Positions 17,500 to 26,485 of a stretch of DNA of 64,000 nucleotides are shown here, piece by piece. The stretch spans positions 1-64,000 of the forward strand of contig CAZNLR010000020.1 of NCBI GenBank assembly GCA_964574215.1, in the 5' to 3' direction. Each line of letters begins with the position of its first letter. Positions within the stretch are counted from its first letter, which is position 1. The stretch comes from GCA-2725625 sp964574215 (GTDB lineage: Bacteria; Pseudomonadota; Alphaproteobacteria; Rhodospirillales; UBA2165). The notes beneath the pieces are model-generated. The model did no database searches, had not been told where the DNA came from, and worked only from the letters and a program-made list of their open reading frames with translations. A program made the translations under genes and the position numbers.

Positions 17500-18759
17500 T
17501 CAGTAAGGTCTCCGCTTCGATCCAAACAGACTTGAAAAAGCTAAAAACTGTGCCGCGATCCACCAGTTTTGCCAGGCGCCAAAACTAAGCAAGTCGAACA
17601 TCAGAATAGAAACGATAAGGCCAAAGAGCCAAGGACCCGTTCGACTGGAATATTCGCCGGTCCGCCAAATCAATAGTCCCCCAAACAGAGCAACGATACA
17701 GGCGCCAATACCGCCGAGCTCCAACCATATCTGAAGCGGATTGTTGTGGGGATGCAGCGGCAGGTGAAAATCCTTAAATAGGACTTTTCCCTCCACGCCG
17801 ATTGACATGTCCCTGAGAGTATATTTATCGTTGCCGTCCGGAATATTTTTCGAACTATTAAATCCCCAGCCGAGGATTGGCCGTTCTCCAATTTTTTCAC
17901 CGACGAATTTCCACGTGAACAGTCTGTTGACCGCCGATGAAGGTAAGTCAAAAGATTTAGCATCAGCGACGATTTTTTGTTCTTCTGCCGACGTCAAAAA
18001 GGTATGTGTCAAAACCGGTGTCGTCAGGATACCTATGAAAAATAAGACGGCTAAAAGCCGTGCTGTATACCGTGCCGATTGATGAGCGGCTATAACGAAC
18101 ATCCCTCCCGATATCAGAGCCAACATCGACGTTGTCGACTTGTAGTTGAAAGCCAGAAAAAGCAATACGATGAATAGACTGGTGGTAATCAGACGCTTGT
18201 TGTGTCGCCACAAAATAGCTGCCGTCGGCCAGAACAGAAGCGTTAATATGACAATGCCATTTTTTAAACGGGCATCCACATTATAACCGGGTGAATATCC
18301 GTCATATATATCAATCCACCTTAATCCATTTCCCGTGCGGGTCAGCCAATTGCCCGTGGCTGTTTCGAAGGCCAATAAAGCCATCGCCAGTATTAACCCC
18401 GCCACTAACAAGCTTTGAATTAGTTGTTGGTTTTCGATCGGGTTAGAAACAGTGACGAGCCCGACCGCCAATAGAGCCGCAAGAGGTAAGATCGGTTTCA
18501 GACTTAACGCCGGGTCCACTGACCAAATTGAGGATAAGAGAGCCCAAAAAAGGAGAAGCGTTAAACCGGCGGTTGGAATTTGAGGAATATTCTTAAGGAG
18601 CGATCGGTCAAAATTTCGGCCGAAAGCCAGGGCCAAAGCAGCAATAATTAAAAGTGGTACCGTTGCTTTCGAAGCAAATAGGCCAACCGGTGCTATTAAA
18701 AACATGGCGCCACCGAAAACAGCGTCCGCCTTATTGATTTTGCTTATTGGTGACATCAT
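17500..18759 (-). CDS. O-antigen ligase / polymerase (Wzy_C family) membrane protein
   Basis: 419 residues with about ten to eleven hydrophobic segments and a large periplasmic loop (about 230-345) containing GWGFNSSKN and HLPLHPHNNPLQIWLELG. The HPHN-xxLQ..E pattern is characteristic of the Wzy_C/WaaL family, which polymerises or ligates lipid-linked glycans on the periplasmic side. It is the last gene of the four-gene minus-strand operon; three bases separate it from the GT4 gene. Wzy and WaaL roles cannot be told apart by motif alone. Confidence 0.85.
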   Translation of the reverse strand: MMSPISKINKADAVFGGAMFLIAPVGLFASKATVPLLIIAALALAFGRNFDRSLLKNIPQIPTAGLTLLLFWALLSSIWSVDPALSLKPILPLAALLAVGLVTVSNPIENQQLIQSLLVAGLILAMALLAFETATGNWLTRTGNGLRWIDIYDGYSPGYNVDARLKNGIVILTLLFWPTAAILWRHNKRLITTSLFIVLLFLAFNYKSTTSMLALISGGMFVIAAHQSARYTARLLAVLFFIGILTTPVLTHTFLTSAEEQKIVADAKSFDLPSSAVNRLFTWKFVGEKIGERPILGWGFNSSKNIPDGNDKYTLRDMSIGVEGKVLFKDFHLPLHPHNNPLQIWLELGGIGACIVALFGGLLIWRTGEYSSRTGPWLFGLIVSILMFDLLSFGAWQNWWIAAQFLAFSSLFGSKRRPY

Positions 18760-18761
18760 TT

Positions 18762-19988
18762 TCAGTCTAACCGATATTCTTCAATCGCGTTTAGTAGCAC
18801 GTTTTCCAACGGAACCGCTTGATTTTCCCAGCAGAGGTTTTCCAACGCTTCAGAGGCGTCGTAGATGGTAGTTGAATGGCGGAGGCAGGCATTTATGGAC
18901 GCTGTAATATCTTCAATTGTTTGGCACGAATAGAGCGGGATATTGACCGATTCGGCAATGTGCGCTGCCTCTGCGATTTCAGCCGGAAAGCACAAAACCG
19001 GTTTTTTCGCCGCCAGCAATTCAATTAATTTATGATGAAAGGTCCGGTCGCTTTTTACGTAGATATTCACCAGGCTTTTACGCTGGATCGCTTGCAATTG
19101 CTCGATGGGGAGGTAGCCCAACAGGTCGACCCTGTAGGATTTCTTAAACCCTTCCGCGACTGAGGCAACGGGGCCAACATCGCTTCCCGCATAAACGAAT
19201 TTCACGCGATTCTTTTCATCGTCATTTAATGTATCAGCCCACCGAAGGACACCTGTCATAATATGTTGTAAGAAGATCTGGTCATAAGTGGCGCCCGTCA
19301 ACATGATTTGCAGATTATCTGATGGTGACGGCGGAGGCTCTGTTAAAACGGATTTTTTGAATCCGCTGTAAACAATAGATTTGCTGCCACCAAACCATTG
19401 GTCCGCCTCTTCTTTATGCATGTTCGAGAAACAAGTCATGGCGGCGGCGTCATCAAACTTCCGCGCCAGTTTTTTTCGGAAAAATCGTGGAATAAATATC
19501 TCCCATGGATCCTTAATGTCCGCCACCCAAGAGCAGTTTGCCGCCGCGGCCAAATCGCGGGCGATGTTCCAGCAATCGGTGTTGCCGAAACTGGCCCATA
19601 TAACGTCCGGATTGAATTCATTGGCGACGGCGTCAAGATAGAAGCGGCAGCCTTGGCGCCAATCGGTCACCACGCCATGATGAAAGGTGTAATACCAAGC
19701 AATGACCAGTTGCCGTATGCCCCAGGGCAATTTCCCCAGTCTGAGCAGTTTTATGAAGTCGTGTCCTGATGGAGGACAGGCAAGATTAAAGGGGGTGGAA
19801 AAATCATGTGACTTGATCTGGTCGGCCACCTTTGTAGCGTCATGGTTCGGGCTGTTGCCATCCAGAGTCTCGGTTAAAAGGATAATTTCGTGCCCGCGAT
19901 CCGCCATGGCGCGGGCGAATTCCCGGACACGGGTAGCGCATATGTGGGGCGTGTCGGGATGACAATGATTGACGAATACGGCTTTCAT
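18762..19988 (-). CDS. Glycosyltransferase (GT4-like)
   Basis: 408 residues with a GT-B layout. The N-terminal domain starts with MKAVFVNHCHPDTPHICATR and the C-terminal domain has QIMLTGATYDQI and DLLGYLPIEQLQAIQ, the usual place of the nucleotide-sugar site. The start overlaps the stop of the upstream asnB by ATGA. It probably adds a sugar to the lipid-linked repeat unit in the cytosol. The family assignment is from overall layout, so the exact GT family is tentative. Confidence 0.8.
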   Translation of the reverse strand: MKAVFVNHCHPDTPHICATRVREFARAMADRGHEIILLTETLDGNSPNHDATKVADQIKSHDFSTPFNLACPPSGHDFIKLLRLGKLPWGIRQLVIAWYYTFHHGVVTDWRQGCRFYLDAVANEFNPDVIWASFGNTDCWNIARDLAAAANCSWVADIKDPWEIFIPRFFRKKLARKFDDAAAMTCFSNMHKEEADQWFGGSKSIVYSGFKKSVLTEPPPSPSDNLQIMLTGATYDQIFLQHIMTGVLRWADTLNDDEKNRVKFVYAGSDVGPVASVAEGFKKSYRVDLLGYLPIEQLQAIQRKSLVNIYVKSDRTFHHKLIELLAAKKPVLCFPAEIAEAAHIAESVNIPLYSCQTIEDITASINACLRHSTTIYDASEALENLCWENQAVPLENVLLNAIEEYRLD

Positions 19989-21907
19989 TCACCACCTTCC
20001 AGGAATATATCGGGCCCGGTCTTCGTGGAAAATTTGTCGACAAAATTTTCCCGCCAGGCTCTTTCAACAACCGGACGCCAAAGCAATGATGCCAAATGGT
20101 CTTCTCCGTTACGAAAACGTGCCAAAACCTTACGCCACCAGCTGGCCCGCCAAATTTCAGACTGCCTGAAATTTGAACTTTCTATGATGGATTCGACGAT
20201 ATCGCCCAATTCACCCTTAAACCAGTCTGCCTGAGGTGGAAGAAAGCCTTGCTTGTTCCAGCGTGTCCGGACGCTTTCCGGAAGATGACCCGCCATTGCG
20301 CCCCGCAACAGTCTTTTGGTCTGCGCGTCACCCATCAATCGCTCCGCCGGTAAAGAAAATACAAATTCGGCCAGGCGGTGATCGCAAAAAGGTAATCTCA
20401 CTTCTCTTGAATGGGCCATGGAATTCCGGTCACCATAGCGGAGAAGAACCGGCAGGTGAGTATATAGCATTTCCTGGTACAGCTTACCGGCAAGGGGATG
20501 AAATAGAGTGGTTCCCTCCGGCTGCGGTGGAAGGGTCCGGTGAAGTTCCCGGGCGACGGCTGAGTTTAACCCGAAGGAAAAATCACTACCGGCGCCCGTA
20601 AGACCGGCCAGAAAGTGGCGGAGCGAACTGGGAATTGCTTGTTTAAGGTTCTGGCTTTTGGTCAAAAGCCCGAGCGGATAGCGCGCTTGAATTTTCGTAC
20701 GTTCGGCGGCTAGATCAGACTCACCTAACTGCCCTACGACACTTTTTAGATAAAATTCGAAATATTGCTCATAGCCGCCCAGCAATTCATCGCCGCCCTG
20801 ACCGTCCAAAAGAACGGTTATTCCGACTTCCTTGGCCAGCCGAAAGACGCACCACTGAGCGTACTGACTAGAACTGGCTACCGGCAATTCGTTGTGCCAA
20901 ATAAATTCCGCTAGCTCATTTTGAAAGTTTTCGCTTGATGGAAGAGTCACGTGACTGACAGCGCCGGTGGCGTCAACAACCTCTTTTGCCCATTGCCACT
21001 CGTCGGCGACGCTATCGGGAAACCGGCCGGTAAACACATCGTAGGGAAGATCGCCGTCTCGAAGTTCTTTGGCGACGCAGACAATGGCGCTGGAATCCAG
21101 TCCGCCTGAAAGACACGATCCCAACGGAACGTCGCTTCGCATGCGCAGGCGAACGGAATCGGTGAACATCTCCTGAAATTGAATCTCGGCATCGTCTTGA
21201 GAAAAATCACGGTATTGATCATCCGGCTGGATATTCCAATAGCGGCGAACCGTGGTATCCAGACTATCGAGGTTCAAGGTCAGGCAGTGGGCCGGCGGCA
21301 ATTGTTTTATCGCCGAAAATACCGTTTGCACCTCGTCATCCAGCCCTATCGTCGGGTGGTAGAGAAACCGCAGAATTCGATCCTGCTCGTATTCAGTCTC
21401 CACACCTCTGAGACTAAGAAGAGCTTTGTATTCGGAGGCGAAGGCGAAAAAACCGTCGCCGGAATGATACAAAAAGGGTTTCTCGCCGAACCGGTCCCGG
21501 GCGCAAAATAATATATTTTCCGTCGGATCGTAGATGGCGAAAGCAAACATACCATTGAATTCCTGAAGGCATCGTTCACCCCACTGCTGGTAGGCCCGCA
21601 GCAACACTTCCGTATCGGAATGGGAATCGAATTCGATACCATCCTGCACAAGCCTCTGCGCCAGTTCACGGTAATTGTAAATTTCTCCGTTAAAGGTTAC
21701 GACCTGTGCCCCGATCTCCATGGGCTGGTGGCCAGCGGAACTGGTGTCGATGATACTGAGGCGGCGGTGGCCGAGAACAATCCTACCTGAATCGGCTATC
21801 CACAAACCGGAATCGTCCGGCCCTCTATGGGCGAGGCGGTCGTTCATCTCTTCCACAGCCAGAGGATTGATGCGATGAGTACCGACGATTCCTGCTATAC
21901 CGCACAT
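19985..21907 (-). CDS. asnB: Asparagine synthase (glutamine-hydrolysing), copy 2
   Basis: 640 residues. Cys2 of MCGIAGIVG fixes the start. The glutaminase domain shows RGPDDSGLW and NGEIYNYRELA; the synthetase domain has SGGLDSS near residues 265-271 and DGQGGDELLGGY near 365. The 5' end overlaps the stop of the GT9 gene by one base and the 3' end overlaps the GT4 start by four, so it is translated as part of the glycan operon. It is diverged from copy 1. Amidation of a hexuronic acid in the polysaccharide, possibly ManNAcA made by WecB/WecC, is inferred from context. Confidence 0.92.
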   Translation of the reverse strand: MCGIAGIVGTHRINPLAVEEMNDRLAHRGPDDSGLWIADSGRIVLGHRRLSIIDTSSAGHQPMEIGAQVVTFNGEIYNYRELAQRLVQDGIEFDSHSDTEVLLRAYQQWGERCLQEFNGMFAFAIYDPTENILFCARDRFGEKPFLYHSGDGFFAFASEYKALLSLRGVETEYEQDRILRFLYHPTIGLDDEVQTVFSAIKQLPPAHCLTLNLDSLDTTVRRYWNIQPDDQYRDFSQDDAEIQFQEMFTDSVRLRMRSDVPLGSCLSGGLDSSAIVCVAKELRDGDLPYDVFTGRFPDSVADEWQWAKEVVDATGAVSHVTLPSSENFQNELAEFIWHNELPVASSSQYAQWCVFRLAKEVGITVLLDGQGGDELLGGYEQYFEFYLKSVVGQLGESDLAAERTKIQARYPLGLLTKSQNLKQAIPSSLRHFLAGLTGAGSDFSFGLNSAVARELHRTLPPQPEGTTLFHPLAGKLYQEMLYTHLPVLLRYGDRNSMAHSREVRLPFCDHRLAEFVFSLPAERLMGDAQTKRLLRGAMAGHLPESVRTRWNKQGFLPPQADWFKGELGDIVESIIESSNFRQSEIWRASWWRKVLARFRNGEDHLASLLWRPVVERAWRENFVDKFSTKTGPDIFLEGGE

Positions 21908-22956
21908 TATTCAGTTTCTTCCCGGCTTATCATCTTTAGGCAGGCGCCAATTACTTCTTCAAATTTTACCGAGGCGATGGATTTTGCCGCGGTACGAAAA
22001 CCAGCTTTGTCGGTTACCGTATCAGCCATGTGCCAAGGATAAAATATTTGATGTCCTTGACCTTGCGGAAACCAGACGCCGGGTTTGGCCCTGGCGCTGA
22101 AAACAGCAAGACAAGGAACTCCCATCATTGCCGCCAAATGCATGGGGCCACTGTCATGTCCCAAATAAAAAAGAGCGTTTTCCATCACCAAGGCGCTGAG
22201 TCGAGGTTCAGTCTGGCCACACAAATTCAAGACTGCGCCGTTCCAGTCGCTTACCAGGTTCTCTGCCCGGTCGCATTCATCGGGTGCGCCGACCAAAACT
22301 ACGCCCAAGTCAGGATTTGATTTCGTTACTGCCGCCAGTACATTCAACCAGTTGTCATCTCCCCAATCCTTGTCAGGTAATTTGGCGCCGATGCTAAAAA
22401 CAATAAATTTTTGTGCTGGCATCCCTTCGGTGACAATGGATGCCGCTTCTTGTTTTTCATCGGCCGTAAAATCCAGATGCGTTTCGGGAGCTTCATTTGG
22501 TAGCGCCTCAATTACGCGAAGCAGTCGTTTCCGCTCCGATTCCCAAAGATTGTCCTCTATTTTTCGATAGCGTCGCCGCTTCGAGCCGAACGGCATGGCG
22601 ATAATTTTTTTTATGCCGCAGCTACGGAAAAAAAGATACTCCCGGATCAAGGAGGGCCGAGACGAAGGTTCGGACAGATATATTAAGCAATCGGGGCGCC
22701 ATTCCCAGATGCGTTGAGCCAGATTGTAGAGGCCCCTTAAACTCCCGCCACCTGGTGGAAGGCTATAATATTTACCTGCAAACTGATCATGGCCGAGTAC
22801 GGATTCAACCGGCGCAGCGACTTCCAAAACCGGCGCGTTGGTCAGAATTCGGATTTCTGCACCGGTAAAACGTGATTTAATAACGCCGAGCGCGTCCAGG
22901 CTTACAATCGCGTCGCCGATGCTGCCGCGGCGAAAAACTAAAATCTTATCTGCCAT
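21907..22956 (-). CDS. Glycosyltransferase family 9 (heptosyltransferase-like)
   Basis: 349 residues. ILVFRRGSIGDAIVSLDAL at the N-terminus and FVIFSIGAKLPDKDW, LCGQTEPRLSALVMENALFYLGHDSG and HLAAMMGVPCLAVF in the C-terminal half match the ADP-heptose:LPS heptosyltransferase family (GT9). It is the first gene of the minus-strand operon. It may act on the LPS core or on a repeat unit; the enzyme's sugar is unknown. Confidence 0.88.
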   Translation of the reverse strand: MADKILVFRRGSIGDAIVSLDALGVIKSRFTGAEIRILTNAPVLEVAAPVESVLGHDQFAGKYYSLPPGGGSLRGLYNLAQRIWEWRPDCLIYLSEPSSRPSLIREYLFFRSCGIKKIIAMPFGSKRRRYRKIEDNLWESERKRLLRVIEALPNEAPETHLDFTADEKQEAASIVTEGMPAQKFIVFSIGAKLPDKDWGDDNWLNVLAAVTKSNPDLGVVLVGAPDECDRAENLVSDWNGAVLNLCGQTEPRLSALVMENALFYLGHDSGPMHLAAMMGVPCLAVFSARAKPGVWFPQGQGHQIFYPWHMADTVTDKAGFRTAAKSIASVKFEEVIGACLKMISREETE

Positions 22957-23004
22957 AATACCTTCAAATAACGAGTTTTTTCCTTTAGTAAGGAATGCAT
23001 AACC

Positions 23005-23018
23005 TGTAACCGTTTACA
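23005..23018. promoter_or_regulatory. Palindromic operator candidate between divergent glycan operons
   Basis: TGTAACCGTTTACA is an inverted repeat of five bases with a four-base centre. It lies near the middle of the 161-base gap between the divergent GT9 and GT4 operons, where a shared regulator would bind. It resembles the general form of CRP/FNR or LacI-type sites, but no family can be assigned. Confidence 0.3.
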
Positions 23019-23117
23019 AATCATCAGGAAGTTAAGAAATCGTCCAATTAGATTAAGGGCGTCGTAGTAATATGTGTTGGAAATCTTGATGTACGAATAT
23101 TGGAAATTAAAGAGACA

Positions 23118-24308
23118 ATGAGCCAGGAATTCCTAAAAAGCGAGCGCATAAGAGTGCTTGTGAACGGTATCCACGCCAAAAGCGGCGGCGGCGTCACGTA
23201 TCTGCGCAACATTCTCCCAATTCTGTCTGAGGATACGGAATTGGAAATCCATCTTTTCATTCATCGCGATCAATTCGAATTATTCGGTACAATTGACGAG
23301 AAAATTCGCGTCCATCTTTTGAATTTTCCAAATGGATTTTTTACAAATTTGCTCTGGGAGCAAATCGCCTTACCTGTTTTGGCTAAAGTTATGACAGTGG
23401 ATGTAACCGTTTCGCCGGCTAACTATGGGCCATTAGCCGCGCCGGCCCAAATTATCATGCTGCGAAATTCACTAGCCGTTGTGGGAAAGGAAACAAGACC
23501 GATCAAACGGCTCTATTGGGCCGGTCTTACCATTATGACGGCATTGTCACTTTTGACGTGTCGACGCGCAATCGCCGTTTCCGGTTACGCTCGAAAAGCT
23601 TTGACCTTCGGACTCGGTCAAAAGCTGTTTAAGAAGGTTACCGTTATCCATCATGGTGTCCGAGATTCTTTTTGTCCCAACGATCAGGAGCAACGAGAGA
23701 GCTATCTTCTGGCGGTCTCTGATATATACGTGCAAAAAAATCTCCACACTTTGATCCAGGCATTGGCAATGGTGAGGAAGGTCTATCCGAATATTCTTCT
23801 CAAGGTCGCTGGAAAAGCAATCGATCAAGGTTATTTGCAGGAGCTCCATAACGCGATTCATGTTTATGATATGAAAGATACAATAGAGTTCATCGGTGAA
23901 AAATCGGCCGAAGAACTTCTCACATTGTATCGGCAATGCAAAATTTTTGTTTTTCCGTCGACCGTCGAAACTTTTGGCAATCCGTTAGTAGAAGCCATGG
24001 CCTGCGGTGCACCTATCCTCAGCTCCAACACAGCAGCAATGCCAGAGATATTGGGAGACGCCGCGCAATTTTTTGATCCCTTGGATGCGAAAGACATGGC
24101 AGAAAGTATTATCAATATTCTAGGCGATGACGAATTGCAGAAAGAATTGAATAAGAAAGCATTGGCGAGAGCTAAGAATTTTTCCTGGCGCTTAACGGCT
24201 GAGAAGACTGCAATAGTAATAAAAAACGTGGTGCCAGATAGATATTCGAGCATTTCTACATCCCTGGACAGTTCCTCAAATCAGGCTTCCGAGCAGACGA
24301 CATCGTGA
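23118..24308 (+). CDS. Glycosyltransferase family 4
   Basis: About 396 residues. The frame is open from a TTG at 23100, but ATG at 23118 has AAAGAGA before it and is preferred. VLVNGIHAKSGGGVTYLRN opens the acceptor domain; YLLAVSDIYVQKNLHTLIQA and FVFPSTVETFGNPLVEAMAC (with the E-x7-E pattern) are the GT4 donor site. It is the first gene of the plus-strand operon of six. The next gene starts at a GTG overlapping its stop. Confidence 0.9.
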   Translation: MSQEFLKSERIRVLVNGIHAKSGGGVTYLRNILPILSEDTELEIHLFIHRDQFELFGTIDEKIRVHLLNFPNGFFTNLLWEQIALPVLAKVMTVDVTVSPANYGPLAAPAQIIMLRNSLAVVGKETRPIKRLYWAGLTIMTALSLLTCRRAIAVSGYARKALTFGLGQKLFKKVTVIHHGVRDSFCPNDQEQRESYLLAVSDIYVQKNLHTLIQALAMVRKVYPNILLKVAGKAIDQGYLQELHNAIHVYDMKDTIEFIGEKSAEELLTLYRQCKIFVFPSTVETFGNPLVEAMACGAPILSSNTAAMPEILGDAAQFFDPLDAKDMAESIINILGDDELQKELNKKALARAKNFSWRLTAEKTAIVIKNVVPDRYSSISTSLDSSSNQASEQTTS

Positions 24309-25420
24309 AGACGAAGCTCCTTTACCTGGTCAGCCACCCAATACAGTACCAAGCGCCGCTACTGCGCCGTATAAACCAAGAGATCGAAATCGATCTAAAA
24401 GTCTTGTTCGAAGACGACTTCTCCGATGGTAGTTATAGGGATGCCGGATTCGGCGTAGACGTTGCGTGGGATGTGCCGCTTAGAGAGGGGTACAATAGCG
24501 CTTTGATCAGGGAGGTCGATGTCGATACAGCGGTTAAAGATTGCGATGCCGTGTGGATGCACGGATGGGAGAGTGCCGTTTTCAGGAAAATTCTTACTAA
24601 AGCGTATGAAATTGGCAAGCCGGTTCTGATGCGGGGCGAAAATTGGGATGGCGCCATGCCCGATGGAAAGGGACCAAAATCCTGGCTCAGAAAGCGTTAT
24701 CATAAAAACATATTTTCCAAATGCGCGGCCTTTTTGGCGATTGGTTCATTAAATCGGCAGTACTATTTAAAGCGCGACGTGGCCGACGAAAAAATTTTTA
24801 TGACCCCGTACGCAGTGGACAATGATTTTTTTGCAAAAGGGGCGAACACCGAGGCGATATTTGAACTCAAAAATTCTATTGGTCTAACGCCGGAACAGAA
24901 AATAATTTTGTTTGCCGGGAAACAAACGAGACGAAAAAGGCCGGACATCCTCTTAGAGGCCTGGAAGCAAGCAAATTGGCGGGACGATGAAACGCCAATT
25001 TTAGTATTTGCAGGCGATGGCGAGATGCGGCAGGACCTGGAAAACAACTCTCAAGAGGGTGTCCGATTTATCGGATTCAGAAATCAAACGGAGTTGCCGG
25101 CCGTTTACGGGGCGGCGGATGTTTTTGTACTGGTCTCAGAAAAAGAACCTTGGGGCTTAGCTGTCAATGAGGCCATGGCGTCCGGGACCGCCGTTATCGC
25201 ATCTGATCAATGTGGTGTCGCTGCCGATTTGATAGATGAATCAACCGGCGCCGTCGTGAAAGCAGGCGAGGTAAGTGCCTTAGCACAAGTTTTGCCTCAA
25301 GTTTTATCAAATGCAGAACAGATGGGGGCGGTGGCACAGCGGAGAATTTCCGGATGGAATTTTGATGCGGATATTTCAGGATTGAAGGCGGCACTTTCTT
25401 TCGTTGCAGGACACGGATGA
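24305..25420 (+). CDS. Glycosyltransferase family 4
   Basis: 371 residues, starting at GTG within a GTGA overlap with the upstream gene. LLYLVSHPIQYQAPLLRRI is a recognisable N-terminus of a GT4 subgroup. IILFAGKQTRRKRPDILLEA and FVLVSEKEPWGLAVNEAMAS (E-x7-E) form the donor-sugar site. It is part of the overlapping glycan operon and probably adds one residue of the repeat unit at the cytosolic face. Confidence 0.9.
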   Translation: MKTKLLYLVSHPIQYQAPLLRRINQEIEIDLKVLFEDDFSDGSYRDAGFGVDVAWDVPLREGYNSALIREVDVDTAVKDCDAVWMHGWESAVFRKILTKAYEIGKPVLMRGENWDGAMPDGKGPKSWLRKRYHKNIFSKCAAFLAIGSLNRQYYLKRDVADEKIFMTPYAVDNDFFAKGANTEAIFELKNSIGLTPEQKIILFAGKQTRRKRPDILLEAWKQANWRDDETPILVFAGDGEMRQDLENNSQEGVRFIGFRNQTELPAVYGAADVFVLVSEKEPWGLAVNEAMASGTAVIASDQCGVAADLIDESTGAVVKAGEVSALAQVLPQVLSNAEQMGAVAQRRISGWNFDADISGLKAALSFVAGHG

Positions 25421-26478
25421 TGTCCGATTATAAAATTCTCTTCGTTGGGCAAACCGTGCCGGGTTCCAGAACCTTGCAGCGTATCGATACGCTTAGAAAA
25501 TTAAGGTGCCAGGTCGACGTGGTATCTACGAACCCACCAGGCGCACGTTACGAGGATCGCCCCACTTTGATCTCAAGAATTCGGCATCGCTTGCGATTCC
25601 CAGCCGATAAAGCGGAAGCGAACCGGAAAACACTTGATCTTGCGCGAGATCAAGTATTTGATTTTTTGTGGTTGGAAAGAGCCGTCGAAATCAATGCAAA
25701 TACTCTAAAAAAGATAAAAAAGCTTCAGCCGAAAATGGTCATAATTTGGTATGCCGAAGATGACATGATGAACCCCCGACATTTGTCCCGTCAGGTGGAA
25801 GCTGCTTTGCCGATTTACGATTTATGGGTGACGACCAAATCCTTTAACGCAGATCCCTCAGAAATGCCCAGCCGTGGCGTTCGGAATATCTTATTCGCCA
25901 ACAATTCTTATGATTCGGAGCTGCATTGTCCGGCTACGTTGGACAGCACCAACCGAGCCAAATTTGGCTCAGATGTCAGCTTTGTCGGAACCTATGAGGA
26001 ATACAGAGCTGACAGCATCATACATTTGGCGGAAAACGGTATTCAAGTCCGTGTTTGGGGTAATGGTTGGGGCAGTTTGATTGATAAGCATCCATCTTTG
26101 ACGATCGAAGGTCAGCCAGTATACGGCACTGATTATGGCAAAGTCGTTTGCGCCAGTAAAATTAATCTCTGTTTTCTGCGTAAAGCAAACCGAGACTTGC
26201 AGACTTGTCGGTCTATGGAAATACCGGCTTTTGGCGGGTTTATGCTGCACGAAAGGAACGATGAAATCTGCGGAATTTTTGAAGAAAATGTTGATGTCGC
26301 ATATTTCGAAAGTGATCGAGAACTGTTAGACCAATGTAGAAAGTGGTTGTCTGACGAAAATGGACGGGTCGGGATTGCCCAAACGGGTCGTGAGAAGGTT
26401 TTATCAGGTTCCTACAGCCATCAAGATTGTCTGAATGAAATTTTATCCGCTGCGGCTAAGTTGAAATCTGAATGGTGA
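25417..26478 (+). CDS. CgeB-like glycosyltransferase
   Basis: 353 residues, started at an ATGATG that overlaps the previous stop. VSFVGTYEEYR, VRVWGNGWG, KINLCFLRKANRDLQTCRSM and EIPAFGGFMLHERND are the conserved blocks of the CgeB / Glyco_trans_1_2 group, which was named from spore-coat maturation but is common in glycan loci. Its position inside an operon of GT4 enzymes supports a sugar-transfer role. The specific sugar is unknown. Confidence 0.82.
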   Translation: MMSDYKILFVGQTVPGSRTLQRIDTLRKLRCQVDVVSTNPPGARYEDRPTLISRIRHRLRFPADKAEANRKTLDLARDQVFDFLWLERAVEINANTLKKIKKLQPKMVIIWYAEDDMMNPRHLSRQVEAALPIYDLWVTTKSFNADPSEMPSRGVRNILFANNSYDSELHCPATLDSTNRAKFGSDVSFVGTYEEYRADSIIHLAENGIQVRVWGNGWGSLIDKHPSLTIEGQPVYGTDYGKVVCASKINLCFLRKANRDLQTCRSMEIPAFGGFMLHERNDEICGIFEENVDVAYFESDRELLDQCRKWLSDENGRVGIAQTGREKVLSGSYSHQDCLNEILSAAAKLKSEW

Positions 26479-26485
26479 ACGTATC

